Below are positions 42,380-51,319 of a DNA stretch of 64,000 bases, piece after piece (positions within the stretch are counted from its first letter, which is position 1; each line of letters opens with the position of its first letter). The notes under the pieces are model-generated. The model saw only the letters and a program-made list of their open reading frames with translations. It searched no databases and was not told where the DNA came from. The position numbers and the translations under genes are program-made. Source of the stretch: UBA3263 sp964586765 (lineage in GTDB: Bacteria > Bacteroidota > Bacteroidia > Bacteroidales > Muribaculaceae); contig CAZPHN010000005.1 in the NCBI GenBank assembly GCA_964586765.1, positions 1 through 64,000 of the forward strand. The letters are read 5' to 3'.

Positions 42380-43498
42380 ATGATTTATATGCTATCTGCC
42401 GGCGAAGCGTCCGGTGACCTCCACGCTTCGCAACTTATCAGTGCGCTACGGACACAAGACCCGCAGGCGCGCTTCTGCTTTCTGGGAGGTGACATGATGG
42501 CTCAGGCCGCAGGATGCGCCCCATTGATTCATTATCGCGACATGGCATACATGGGTTTTGCCGATGTGGTCAGGCATTTGCCTCAGGTCAGGCGCAATCT
42601 TGCCGCCGCAACCGCCCTGCTCCACCGCGTGAAGCCTGACGCGCTCATTCTGGTAGACTATCCGTCATTCAACCTCCGCATTGCTGCCGAAGCTTACAAA
42701 ATAGGTATTCCCGTCTTTTACTATATCTCGCCCAAAGTATGGGCATGGAAAGAGTGGCGCGTCAAGGACATAAGTCGCCTTTGCCGGAGCGTATTGTCAA
42801 TTTTACCGTTTGAACCGGAATTTTTTGCCGCTAAAGGTTATGACCGATGTGTCTACGTAGGCAATCCGTCAGTTGAAGAGATTGACAGCCGACTTGCGGC
42901 AGCTCCATCCGCAGCAGAGTTCCGCGCCAAGAATTCCCTCCCTGACAAACCTATCATAGCCCTCGTTCCGGGCAGCCGCGTTAGTGAAATCCGCTCAAAT
43001 CTTCCCATAATGCTTGACGCCATTCGCCCTCTGCTTAAAAAGTATCAGGGAGTCATAGCTGCCGCCCCGGGAATTGACCCGTCGCTCTATCCGGAGGGGG
43101 TAATGCGCGTCGAAGGACAGACCACAGACCTCATGGCGGCATCTGTAGCCGCACTTGTCACCTCAGGCACAGCCTCACTTGAGGCGGCACTTGCGCGTGT
43201 GCCGCAAGTTGTATGCTACCGCCATAGCGGTTCACGCATTTTTTACACCGTCATGGAGCGGGTTTTGAAGATTCCTTACGTTTCGCTGCCCAATCTGATT
43301 GCCGGACGCGAAGTTGTTCCGGAGCTTCTTCTCCATAAATGCACACCCGCGGCAGCTCTCCGCGCCCTTATCGACATTTTACCTGACCATCCGGGACGCG
43401 AAGAACAGCTAAGGGGTTACGACCTTGTCCGCAGCAAGCTCGGCAACACCCACGCCGCAGCCACTGCCGCAGCCCATATCATCTCCGCCCTCAGTTGA
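42380..43498 (+). CDS. lpxB: Lipid-A-disaccharide synthase
   Basis: A 372-residue GT19 enzyme at the inner face of the inner membrane. It joins UDP-2,3-diacylglucosamine and lipid X to form the lipid A disaccharide. The start YMLSAGEASGDLHASQLI, FVDY-like LILVDYPSFN, YYISPKVWAWKEWR and the C-terminal VTSGTASLEAALARVPQVVCYR are diagnostic. It follows the retropepsin-like gene by 11 bases. Its stop is 5 bases from the stop of the convergent rhamnose mutarotase gene. Confidence 0.97.
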   Translation: MIYMLSAGEASGDLHASQLISALRTQDPQARFCFLGGDMMAQAAGCAPLIHYRDMAYMGFADVVRHLPQVRRNLAAATALLHRVKPDALILVDYPSFNLRIAAEAYKIGIPVFYYISPKVWAWKEWRVKDISRLCRSVLSILPFEPEFFAAKGYDRCVYVGNPSVEEIDSRLAAAPSAAEFRAKNSLPDKPIIALVPGSRVSEIRSNLPIMLDAIRPLLKKYQGVIAAAPGIDPSLYPEGVMRVEGQTTDLMAASVAALVTSGTASLEAALARVPQVVCYRHSGSRIFYTVMERVLKIPYVSLPNLIAGREVVPELLLHKCTPAAALRALIDILPDHPGREEQLRGYDLVRSKLGNTHAAATAAAHIISALS

Positions 43499-43503
43499 CG
43501 TAA

Positions 43504-43887
43504 TCAGTCGTAGAGGTGGAAAATACGGGTCATCATACGCCACTTTTCCGCAGATGTTGACCCCGGGCGACACAGCTGGAACGCCGCTACCGTAGCCTCC
43601 CATTCTGCCTGACGCGGCAAAGACGCGAGACGCGCCATAGCCTCGTCCCAGTCGAAATCGAGCGGGGTCTCTACAATCATAAACAACCGATTGTCCAACA
43701 AGTAGATTTCCATTTCAAGGATGCCCACAGCACGAATACCTTCACGGATTTCGCGCCACTGGAATTCCTCGGAGTGTAACCGCTTGTACTCGGCAATCAG
43801 CGCAGGGTCATCGCGCAAATCCAACGTCTGACAGTATCTCTTTACCGGACCGCCATACTCCTTGACCTTATATCCTTCTGTTTTCAT
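43504..43887 (-). CDS. rhaM: L-rhamnose mutarotase family protein
   Basis: A 127-residue ferredoxin-like protein. RYCQTLDLRDDPALIAEYKRLH, GILEMEIYLLDNRLFMIVET and the end AEKWRMMTRIFHL match the rhamnose mutarotase/DUF718 family, which interconverts alpha and beta anomers of L-rhamnose or L-fucose. The ATG at 43887 gives the conserved core; an upstream extension to 43914 would enter the -7 box. No other rhamnose or fucose gene is nearby, so the exact sugar is uncertain. Confidence 0.85.
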   Translation of the reverse strand: MKTEGYKVKEYGGPVKRYCQTLDLRDDPALIAEYKRLHSEEFQWREIREGIRAVGILEMEIYLLDNRLFMIVETPLDFDWDEAMARLASLPRQAEWEATVAAFQLCRPGSTSAEKWRMMTRIFHLYD

Positions 43888-43911
43888 AATACTAAAAGTG
43901 TTTATATCCCA

Positions 43912-43919
43912 CAAATTTA
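43912..43919 (-). promoter_or_regulatory. -7 box (TAAATTTG) of rhaM
   Basis: On the minus strand GTAAATTTG lies 24 bases before the rhaM ATG. No well-spaced -33 box. Confidence 0.5.
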
Positions 43920-43992
43920 CCCACTTTTATCATTACAGGCAATTCAGAAACAAAAAAATAAGATTTTTTTACATCTTTCTAATATTTTTAGT

Positions 43993-44000
43993 TATATTTG
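43993..44000 (+). promoter_or_regulatory. -7 box (TATATTTG) of large secreted protein gene
   Basis: TTATATTTGCACC precedes the ATG at 44051 by 50 bases. A T-rich stretch lies at the -33 position. Confidence 0.6.
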
Positions 44001-44050
44001 CACCCATAATATACCATGACAACAACTTACTAATCACATTAATAATTATT

Positions 44051-47000
44051 ATGAGAAAAGTCTTTACTCTAATGGCGAGCGCAGTCGTCAGCCTAACGAC
44101 TACCGCTCTGGCTGTGCAGACACCTCCCGTCGGTACTCAGGTCGTAAACGCCGACTTTGATGGTGGAGCCAACCCGTTTACTAATGGTACAGTCATCGCA
44201 TTACAGTGTCTTGACACAAATGGCGGCGCAGGTTATTATTTCAATGGTGCAGCCGCAAAGACTGCCAAATTCAGCACTGCAAACCTCTATCGTGTTGTAA
44301 CCGACGGAGAACGTTTCAAGCTCCAGAGCTTCACCAATGAGGATGAATACGTTGGACCTAAATCAGCGGCACCTAGCGCTCTCGTTGCCATGGTTTCCAG
44401 CGATGAAGCAGAAACTTTCGTAGCTTCTGTAGCAAGTCCCACCAATTGGACAACCAAACCGGCTGAAGTAGCAGCGGGCACCAACACAATCCGCTTCACC
44501 GCTTCAACCAACATGTTCCTCAACACCAATAATACGCCCGACGTTCCCAAATACTTCGGCGGTACAGGTGGTTTCTCCGCATGGTATGTTTTCAGCTTCT
44601 CCGATGAAGATATTTACAAACTTCAAAATCCGAGCTACGTTACCTTCAACTTCCCCGCATATGGTGACTTCCAGCCCTCGCCCGTAACCATTCCGGTATA
44701 TCCCGGTGATACAGTTGACGGGGCATCCGTTCCCGCTCCTGATTATTTCACCGTTACCGGAATTGAGGGAACTGTTGAGGATGGTGCTACCCTTACCGTG
44801 ACCGGTACATGGAATTTCCCCTTCCAGATCAATCATGTGTTCCGCGCTGACCTCCGCAAGAGTGCAGCACAGGGCTGCACGAAATGGACTGTTGTAGATA
44901 ATCAGATCGGTACCCGCAATAATACGAACGCTGAAACCTTCTCCCCCGAAAATCTCTTCTATTTCAAAGGTCATGGCTTCAACGGAGATAATCGCTTAAC
45001 CGTTACGCTTCATTCTGTTGCATGTCCAGATGAACAAGGCGTTGAATGTTCATCTAATAACAGTTCCAAAGGTTCGTTCACTGCAAACCCAACTCAGTGG
45101 ATTGTCAAGAAAAATTCAACCGGCACCGATGGCATCTCTCTCCAGCACCCCGGTGTAGAGGTTGCTCACGCCAACGATATTTCCGGTACACTCGGCGTTT
45201 GGAACCATACATTATCGCAGAACGACGGCGGCTCATTCATCCGCTTCTTCGATTTGACTGACGCTGACTTCGCTACCACCACTTGGGAGCACAACGAGCG
45301 CACTTACACTCTCGATGCAACCTTGGTAGCTGCCGTTCAGGCTAATCCTACCGCTGACAATGTCCGCGCCGTATTCGACATTGAAGAGCCCATGATGACT
45401 CTGACATTCAAGCGCAACGCCAACGATGCCAACCCCGTAATTGTAGAGCTCCCCTATCTGCCCTCAATTACCGAAGCTCCCGAATATCTCGGCTTCACTG
45501 TAACCGAATCAGAGTTCGTCATTGATAACTACGCAAAAATAACCTACGTTTTGAATGAGGGTACTCCCTTACGTATCTTCAACGAACGCGCTGAAAAGTA
45601 TGTCCACGTTGACATTGAGAAAATGGCTCTGTACCAGACTCCCACTGTCGATGCTACCGTTGACTTTATCCGTATTCCCGTCGGCGAGGACGGAGCCTTC
45701 GTTCTCTACAACCCCGCTTCTGATACATTTGTCGGCAACATCCTCGGCACTCAGGCTGCAACAGCCGCAGTTCCCTTCGGTCAGACCCCCGTTAAATACT
45801 ATACCGGAAAGCAGGAAGAGCCCATCTACATGGACTGGATCGGTAACCGTCCCAACGAGGAAGGCGGCATGAACTTCTTCAATGACTTCCAGCGCAATTT
45901 TGTTTGCGGCTATACATGGAATGACGGCGGTTCAAAGTGGATTATCATCACCAACAATGAGAACTTCGAAACCAACTGGGAGCTCCGCAAACAGTTAGTT
46001 GAAGGCAAAGGCCTCTACACCTACGCCCTTGAATATCTGGGCGAAGAAGACACCGACAATCTCGCTGAATTTGCTGAAAACTATGACTTCGGCGGCGACG
46101 TCAACCTCCCCGTTTCTGATGAAAACCGCGCCAAGATTGAAAAAATCAATGCCACAGTTCTGGCTGCCGCCGATAAATATGTAGCAGAAGTAATGAATAC
46201 CGATGACCTCTACACCATCCAGTCTGCAAGCGACAATCGCGGTGCCATTATCTATGACCCCGAAAACGATTGCATGACCACCACCGGCGAAGGTGTGGAA
46301 GCTGACTCCAATAACGAAAACCACATCTGGGGCTTCGTTCAGGTTAACGGTAAGCACTACCTCTACAACCTCGGCGCACAGAAATTTGCATCTGCCTATA
46401 CTCCCCGCCTTGAGGGCACCGGCACCGCTACCTATGTATGGGGCGTAAGCGAAATCCCCACCGCCGTAACCCTCACTACCGAAGCGTTCGGCAAGCAGGA
46501 AGCATTTGCCAACAACCGCTTCACCATTGAGGGCGGCAGAAACAACGCAGGAAATCCCGCCGGCATGATGATTATCAACGGCAACCCCGACCCCTATAAG
46601 GTTCCCTGCTCATTAGGCGAAGGCAACATCACTGACGGCACTTCGTTCATCCTTACCGTGGTTGAAACCTCAGTCATTGTCGACGAGATGGTAGCCAAGG
46701 CAACCGAAGGTCTCAACAAGGTCAACGAAACTATAGCCGGAATCAGCAAGGTTGAAGGCTGGAACGCCGAAGTTGAAGGCAAGATGGTAGGTCACCACAC
46801 TCCCGAAGCCGTTGAAGATTTCAATACCGCAATCAACGCCGCTAAGGCAAACGCCGACAAGGAAGCAGCTCTCTATGACGCTCTTGATGCCAAGGTAACA
46901 TTCGAAATCGCCGAAAAGCGTCAGATTGTCAGGGGTCATGTATATACTATCGTTGACTCTGAAGGCAATGTTCACTACACCGACGGCACCGAACACATTG

Positions 47001-47419
47001 CCGGCGAATTCACTAACGCTGATGCCGCTTACAGCTACTGGATTGCCGATACTTCATCAGAAGAAGGCTATGTCTGGTTCCTCCACAGCCATGAGTCAGA
47101 TAAAGTTGCTGACCTTTATTATGACAAAGACATTGTAAACTTCATTATCAATGATGAAAACATATTCTTTGTACAGCCTACAGAGGAGCTCGGCAAGGTT
47201 AGCCTCATCAGCCCAATCACTAATACTCCCGTTGATGACAAGACTTACACCATCAGCTTTGTAAGCGAAAATGCCGCCGACGCTTCGACCAGCCACTTGG
47301 CTGAAATCAACGCCGACAGCAACAAGGCAGGTGCAATCTATGACCTGCAGGGTCGCAAGCTCGTTGTTCCCGTCAAGGGCATCAACATTATCAATGGAAA
47401 GAAAATTCTTGTAAAATAA
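44051..47419 (+). CDS. Large secreted protein with sorting tag, function unknown
   Basis: A 1122-residue protein. A signal peptide (MRKVFTLMASAVVSLTTTALA) is followed by beta-rich domains without recognisable catalytic motifs. Around residues 860-980 is a helical FIVAR-like region (VAKATEGLNKVNETI ... AINAAKANADKEAALYDAL), often seen in extracellular adhesins and glycosidases. The last 30 residues (GAIYDLQGRKLVVPVKGINII, GKK) are a type IX-like tag. The frame continues upstream to 43862, but that part is the A/T-rich promoter; ATG 44051 starts the signal peptide. It has its own -7 box and a strong terminator, so it is monocistronic. Strongly biased codons suggest high expression. Confidence 0.8.
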   Translation: MRKVFTLMASAVVSLTTTALAVQTPPVGTQVVNADFDGGANPFTNGTVIALQCLDTNGGAGYYFNGAAAKTAKFSTANLYRVVTDGERFKLQSFTNEDEYVGPKSAAPSALVAMVSSDEAETFVASVASPTNWTTKPAEVAAGTNTIRFTASTNMFLNTNNTPDVPKYFGGTGGFSAWYVFSFSDEDIYKLQNPSYVTFNFPAYGDFQPSPVTIPVYPGDTVDGASVPAPDYFTVTGIEGTVEDGATLTVTGTWNFPFQINHVFRADLRKSAAQGCTKWTVVDNQIGTRNNTNAETFSPENLFYFKGHGFNGDNRLTVTLHSVACPDEQGVECSSNNSSKGSFTANPTQWIVKKNSTGTDGISLQHPGVEVAHANDISGTLGVWNHTLSQNDGGSFIRFFDLTDADFATTTWEHNERTYTLDATLVAAVQANPTADNVRAVFDIEEPMMTLTFKRNANDANPVIVELPYLPSITEAPEYLGFTVTESEFVIDNYAKITYVLNEGTPLRIFNERAEKYVHVDIEKMALYQTPTVDATVDFIRIPVGEDGAFVLYNPASDTFVGNILGTQAATAAVPFGQTPVKYYTGKQEEPIYMDWIGNRPNEEGGMNFFNDFQRNFVCGYTWNDGGSKWIIITNNENFETNWELRKQLVEGKGLYTYALEYLGEEDTDNLAEFAENYDFGGDVNLPVSDENRAKIEKINATVLAAADKYVAEVMNTDDLYTIQSASDNRGAIIYDPENDCMTTTGEGVEADSNNENHIWGFVQVNGKHYLYNLGAQKFASAYTPRLEGTGTATYVWGVSEIPTAVTLTTEAFGKQEAFANNRFTIEGGRNNAGNPAGMMIINGNPDPYKVPCSLGEGNITDGTSFILTVVETSVIVDEMVAKATEGLNKVNETIAGISKVEGWNAEVEGKMVGHHTPEAVEDFNTAINAAKANADKEAALYDALDAKVTFEIAEKRQIVRGHVYTIVDSEGNVHYTDGTEHIAGEFTNADAAYSYWIADTSSEEGYVWFLHSHESDKVADLYYDKDIVNFIINDENIFFVQPTEELGKVSLISPITNTPVDDKTYTISFVSENAADASTSHLAEINADSNKAGAIYDLQGRKLVVPVKGINIINGKKILVK

Positions 47420-47448
47420 CTTTTGCATTTAAACCACTATCTTAATGG

Positions 47449-47482
47449 GAGCGGTTGCCAAAACGGCAACCGCTCTTTTTTT
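47449..47482 (+). terminator. Strong rho-independent terminator
   Basis: A perfect 11-bp stem (47449-47459 with 47465-47475), a 5-base loop and seven T (47476-47482) lie 30 bases after the secreted-protein gene. Confidence 0.92.
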
Positions 47483-47493
47483 CATATGCGTTT

Positions 47494-47525
47494 TTTGAAA
47501 GAATTAGAAAAAATGCGTAATTTTG
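47494..47525 (+). promoter_or_regulatory. Promoter of amidase-GT2-DUF4922/SpoIID operon
   Basis: TTTG (47494-47497), 20 bases, TAATTTTG (47518-47525): a canonical Bacteroidales promoter. The ATG at 47538 is 12 bases further. Confidence 0.75.
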
Positions 47526-47537
47526 TAAGGTAGTATT

Positions 47538-50060
47538 ATGAAAAAGTCTGTTTTTGCAATCATATTGGGGCTGACGGCAATGGCAGGTGCCTCAGGTCAG
47601 TCTTTCGTTACCCGCGAGGATGCGCCGCATGGCGCGCTCTCCGGTCGCAACATATGCCTCTGGCAAAGCCACGGTCGCTACTATGACCGCACCGACGACC
47701 GCTGGAAGTGGCAGCGATGCCGTCTGTTCGGCACAGTGGAGGATCTGTATACCCGCTCATATGTGGTGCCGTTCTTGGTACCGATGCTCGAAAACGCCGG
47801 AGCCTATGTCATGCTCCCGCGCGAAAGAGATGAACACCGGTTCGAGGCGGTGATGGACCATGATTTGGATGGCTACACGGAAACGTCGGGCAAACAGAAA
47901 TGGCAGCAATCAAAAGAGCCGGGATTCGGAATGCCGGAACTGCAGCTTCACCAAGGAGACAATCCCTTCACCCTCGGCACAGCCCGCATGGTCAAGACCG
48001 TGACCAAGGAACACGACAGCGAGTCAACCGCCTCATGGAGTGTGAAAATTGACTCATCGGGCGATTATGCCGTCTATGTAGGTTATCAGAGCGATGAAAA
48101 ATCTATTCCTGATGCGAAATATACCGTCCACACCGCCACTGGCGACCGTCATGTAACCGTCGACCAGACTCGCGGCGGCTCCACATGGGTCTACCTCGGG
48201 ACATTCCCCTTCGAGGCGTCAACCCGTCCTGAAGTAAGGGTCTCGCTCAGCAACCGTTCCGCCCATCAAGGCACTGTGTCTGCCGACGTAGTGCGCATTG
48301 GCGGCGGAATGGGCTCAGTTGAGCGCAACGGACAGACGAGCGAGATGCCCCGCTGGGCGGAAGCAGCACGCTACTGGCTCCAGTATGCAGGCATGCCCGA
48401 CAGCGTCTACTCACATGAGGCGGATGATTATCGCGACGACATTTTCTGCCGCCCTATGTGGGTCAACCACCTCCATCAGCAGCTTAACATACCGGTTGAC
48501 CTCGTCATGGCGTTCCACTCCGATGCCGGTACCGAAGAAGGTGACCTAACCGTAGGTACTCTTGGCATTTACTTCACCAACAGACGCCGTAAGTTTGCCG
48601 ACGGACGCCCGCGCGCCCTCAGCGGTCAGCTTGCTGATTCGATTGTCACCTCGGTAGTGCGCGATATCCGTACAGCCTATGAGCCGGACTGGACGCGCCG
48701 ACCCATGCGTGACCGCTCCTATATCGAGGCTCGTATTCCCGAGGTACCGTCAATGCTCCTCGAGCTGCTTTCCCATCAGAATTTTGCCGATATGCGATAC
48801 GGACTGGACCCGCAGTTCAAGTTCGACGTAAGCCGTGCCGTCTATAAAGGCATTCTCCATTATCTTTCCGCCCGCGGACAGGCTAAGTATATAGTGCAGC
48901 CTCTCGCGCCCCGCTCCATGTCCATTGCCGGCAGCAACGGCGAATATACGCTTTCGTGGCTACCGACCGCCGACCCGCTGGAGCCTACCGCCATGCCTTC
49001 AAACTACATTATTGAGGAACGCGAGGGCGATTTCTGGCGAAAAATTGCCGAAACGGGGTCGACAAGTGTCAAAATCGAGATTCCGCGAGGCGTAATTCGC
49101 AGTTATCGCGTCATTGCCGAAAATGGCGGCGGCAGGTCCTTCCCGTCGGAGGTGCTCTCCGCCGGGTGGGTATCGGCGTCGGCTCCGGAGGTAACGGTGG
49201 TCAACGGGTTTACGCGCGTTTCGGCTCCGGATGCGTTCTCGGCAGGCACTATGGCGGGCTTCGGAATGTCTGACCCGGGTGTACCTATGGGTGTTGACTA
49301 CTCTTTTACAGGCAAGCAATATGACTTCAACCGCCTTAACGAATGGACCCACGATGATTCGCCCGGTTTCGGCGCGAGCCACGCCGACCGCGAGACGCTT
49401 CCGCGCTCGGGCAATCAGTTTGACTATACCGTCAGCCACGGTCGCGCGCTGATGGATGCCGGCTGCTCGTTTGTCAGCACCTCGGTAGAGTCATTCATCA
49501 CCGACACCCTGCGGACTCCCGCCGCCGTCGACCTCATTTTAGGGTTGCAAAAGGAGACAAGCATAGGTCGCGGAGCGCGCCCGGCAGACCATAAAGCACT
49601 TCCCGCCGACCTTCAGTGGCGGTTGCGTTCACTGACGTCAGCCGGCGTTCCGGTAATGGTCAGCGGCTCATATGTCGGTTCGGACCTCACGTCGCCCGAC
49701 GACCGCGACTTTGCGCGCGAGGTGCTCGGATTTGAGTGGCGCACGGCTCATGCCACCGCCCTTGGTGGTGTCAGTGAGGTGCGTTCGCCCTTCTTCAGCG
49801 AGTTTGGCGGCGGACGTTTCCTTTTCGGCATGAACTTTGGCGATGAGCCCTATCAGGTTTCGAGCGTCGACGCAATATATCCGACGTCGGCACTCGGCTC
49901 CGTCATTATGCGTTATGACGGCTCGCAAGCTCCTGCCGCCGTGGCTTTCGCCCCGTCAGCCCATCGCGCCGTGACCCTCGGATTTCCGTTCGAGACCATC
50001 CGCTCCGAAGCGGCGCGCACCGACCTCATGAAACAGATTATTAAATTTTTTGACTTATGA
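47538..50060 (+). CDS. Secreted N-acetylmuramoyl-L-alanine amidase split by golvesin-like domain
   Basis: An 840-residue exported protein (signal MKKSVFAIILGLTAMAGASG). An Amidase_3-type zinc fold is visible in two halves. His45 (WQSHGRYY) and Glu68 (TVEDLYTRS) lie in the first, His327 (AFHSDAG) and catalytic Glu409 (PSMLLELLSHQN) in the second. Between them, residues about 135-255, sits a golvesin C-terminal-like beta domain (SWSVKIDSSGDYAVYVGYQ). A fibronectin III-like domain follows (about 465-550) and a large C-terminal domain without recognised function. It should cut the bond between MurNAc and the stem peptide. The stop overlaps the GT2 start by ATGA. Confidence 0.85.
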   Translation: MKKSVFAIILGLTAMAGASGQSFVTREDAPHGALSGRNICLWQSHGRYYDRTDDRWKWQRCRLFGTVEDLYTRSYVVPFLVPMLENAGAYVMLPRERDEHRFEAVMDHDLDGYTETSGKQKWQQSKEPGFGMPELQLHQGDNPFTLGTARMVKTVTKEHDSESTASWSVKIDSSGDYAVYVGYQSDEKSIPDAKYTVHTATGDRHVTVDQTRGGSTWVYLGTFPFEASTRPEVRVSLSNRSAHQGTVSADVVRIGGGMGSVERNGQTSEMPRWAEAARYWLQYAGMPDSVYSHEADDYRDDIFCRPMWVNHLHQQLNIPVDLVMAFHSDAGTEEGDLTVGTLGIYFTNRRRKFADGRPRALSGQLADSIVTSVVRDIRTAYEPDWTRRPMRDRSYIEARIPEVPSMLLELLSHQNFADMRYGLDPQFKFDVSRAVYKGILHYLSARGQAKYIVQPLAPRSMSIAGSNGEYTLSWLPTADPLEPTAMPSNYIIEEREGDFWRKIAETGSTSVKIEIPRGVIRSYRVIAENGGGRSFPSEVLSAGWVSASAPEVTVVNGFTRVSAPDAFSAGTMAGFGMSDPGVPMGVDYSFTGKQYDFNRLNEWTHDDSPGFGASHADRETLPRSGNQFDYTVSHGRALMDAGCSFVSTSVESFITDTLRTPAAVDLILGLQKETSIGRGARPADHKALPADLQWRLRSLTSAGVPVMVSGSYVGSDLTSPDDRDFAREVLGFEWRTAHATALGGVSEVRSPFFSEFGGGRFLFGMNFGDEPYQVSSVDAIYPTSALGSVIMRYDGSQAPAAVAFAPSAHRAVTLGFPFETIRSEAARTDLMKQIIKFFDL

Positions 50061-51319
50061 CCCTATCAACCGCTGAAATAAAACGTGCAGCCGAGACTGC
50101 CGACTCAGAATACACGCTGCTGACCCTCGACCGCCGTCCGCTTTTAAGAGTAGACCGCAAACGGATGGAACAGGTTGCTCGCGATACCGCTGCCGCGCTG
50201 GTCTACGGTGACTACTCCACCCCCTCCGGACCAGCCCCGGTAATCGCGCTTCAGGAGGGAGCACTGCGCGATGATTTCGACTTCGGTCCTGTGGTTCTGG
50301 TCAATACGGAGATGCTTCGCAAGGCTGCCGCCGAGATGACTGCTGACTATCAGGCGGCAGGGTTCTACGACCTTCGCCTGCGCCTGAGCCGCATGGGGCG
50401 CATTGTGTGTGTCAACGAGCCGCTGAGTGCGGTCGGAGAGCTTCCCGCTGCCCGTCAGGGGGAGGCACAGTTCGACTATGTCGACCCGCGTAACCGCGCC
50501 GCGCAGATTGAGATGGAACAGGCATGTACCGACCATCTTGCCGCCATCGGCGCGCTTGTCGGCTCGCCAAAGATTCTCGACTTTGGGGGCGATTTTGCCG
50601 TTGAAGCCTCGGTCGTTATCCCTGTCAGGAACCGCGTAAACACTATTGCCCACGCCGTAAACTCCGCCCTCGCTCAGCAGACCGATTTCCCGTTCAATAT
50701 AATAGTGGTTGACAATCACAGCACCGACGGCACCACCGAAAAGATTGCAGCCTTAGCCGAGATAAATACCAAGGTAGTCCATATCATTCCGGAGGAGGGG
50801 CATGGCATTGGCGGATGCTGGAACGTGGCTCTCGACTCGGAAAGCTGCGGCAGGTTCGCCGTGCAGCTTGACAGCGATGACGTCTATTCCGGAGCGGACA
50901 CCCTGCAGCGCATCGTCGACAAATTCCGCGAGACGGGAGCCGCCATGGTCATAGGCTCATATACCCTTACCGACTTCGACCTCAACGTCATCCCCCCGGG
51001 GTTGATTGACCATAAGGAATGGACCGACGCCAACGGTGCGAACAACGCCCTTAGAATCAACGGACTCGGCGCACCCCGTGCGTTTTTCACTCCCGTTGCG
51101 CGCGCTTTGCGTTTTCCCGACACCTGCTACGGCGAAGACTACGCCATGGGGCTACGCATAAGCCGCGAATACCGTATAGGTCGTATTTTCGACAACCTGT
51201 ACTTCTGTCGCCGCTGGGGCGGAAACTCCGACTCGAACCTGAGCCGCGACCGCCTCAACGCCAACAACCGCTACAAAGACTCCCTCCGCACCATCGAACT
51301 CCTCGCCCGCAAAAAATGA
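50057..51319 (+). CDS. Family 2 glycosyltransferase with long N-terminal domain
   Basis: A 420-residue cytoplasmic protein. The first 190 residues match no domain I recognise. From about 195 a GT2 domain begins (ASVVIPVRNRVNTIAHAVNSAL, VVDNHSTDGTTEKI), with the metal site in QLDSDDVYSG and a later GEDYAMG, typical of retaining or inverting GT-A enzymes. It has no membrane segment. It is coupled by ATGA overlaps both to the amidase upstream and to the DUF4922/SpoIID gene downstream, so its substrate is probably linked to peptidoglycan or another envelope glycan. That link is inferred from context. Confidence 0.85.
   Translation: MTLSTAEIKRAAETADSEYTLLTLDRRPLLRVDRKRMEQVARDTAAALVYGDYSTPSGPAPVIALQEGALRDDFDFGPVVLVNTEMLRKAAAEMTADYQAAGFYDLRLRLSRMGRIVCVNEPLSAVGELPAARQGEAQFDYVDPRNRAAQIEMEQACTDHLAAIGALVGSPKILDFGGDFAVEASVVIPVRNRVNTIAHAVNSALAQQTDFPFNIIVVDNHSTDGTTEKIAALAEINTKVVHIIPEEGHGIGGCWNVALDSESCGRFAVQLDSDDVYSGADTLQRIVDKFRETGAAMVIGSYTLTDFDLNVIPPGLIDHKEWTDANGANNALRINGLGAPRAFFTPVARALRFPDTCYGEDYAMGLRISREYRIGRIFDNLYFCRRWGGNSDSNLSRDRLNANNRYKDSLRTIELLARKK

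Noticed and set aside
43862..44050. N-terminal extension of the large secreted protein with hydrophobic residues
   Set aside because: It is a translation of the A/T-rich promoter and leader, including the -7 box at 43993-44000; the signal peptide starts at 44051.
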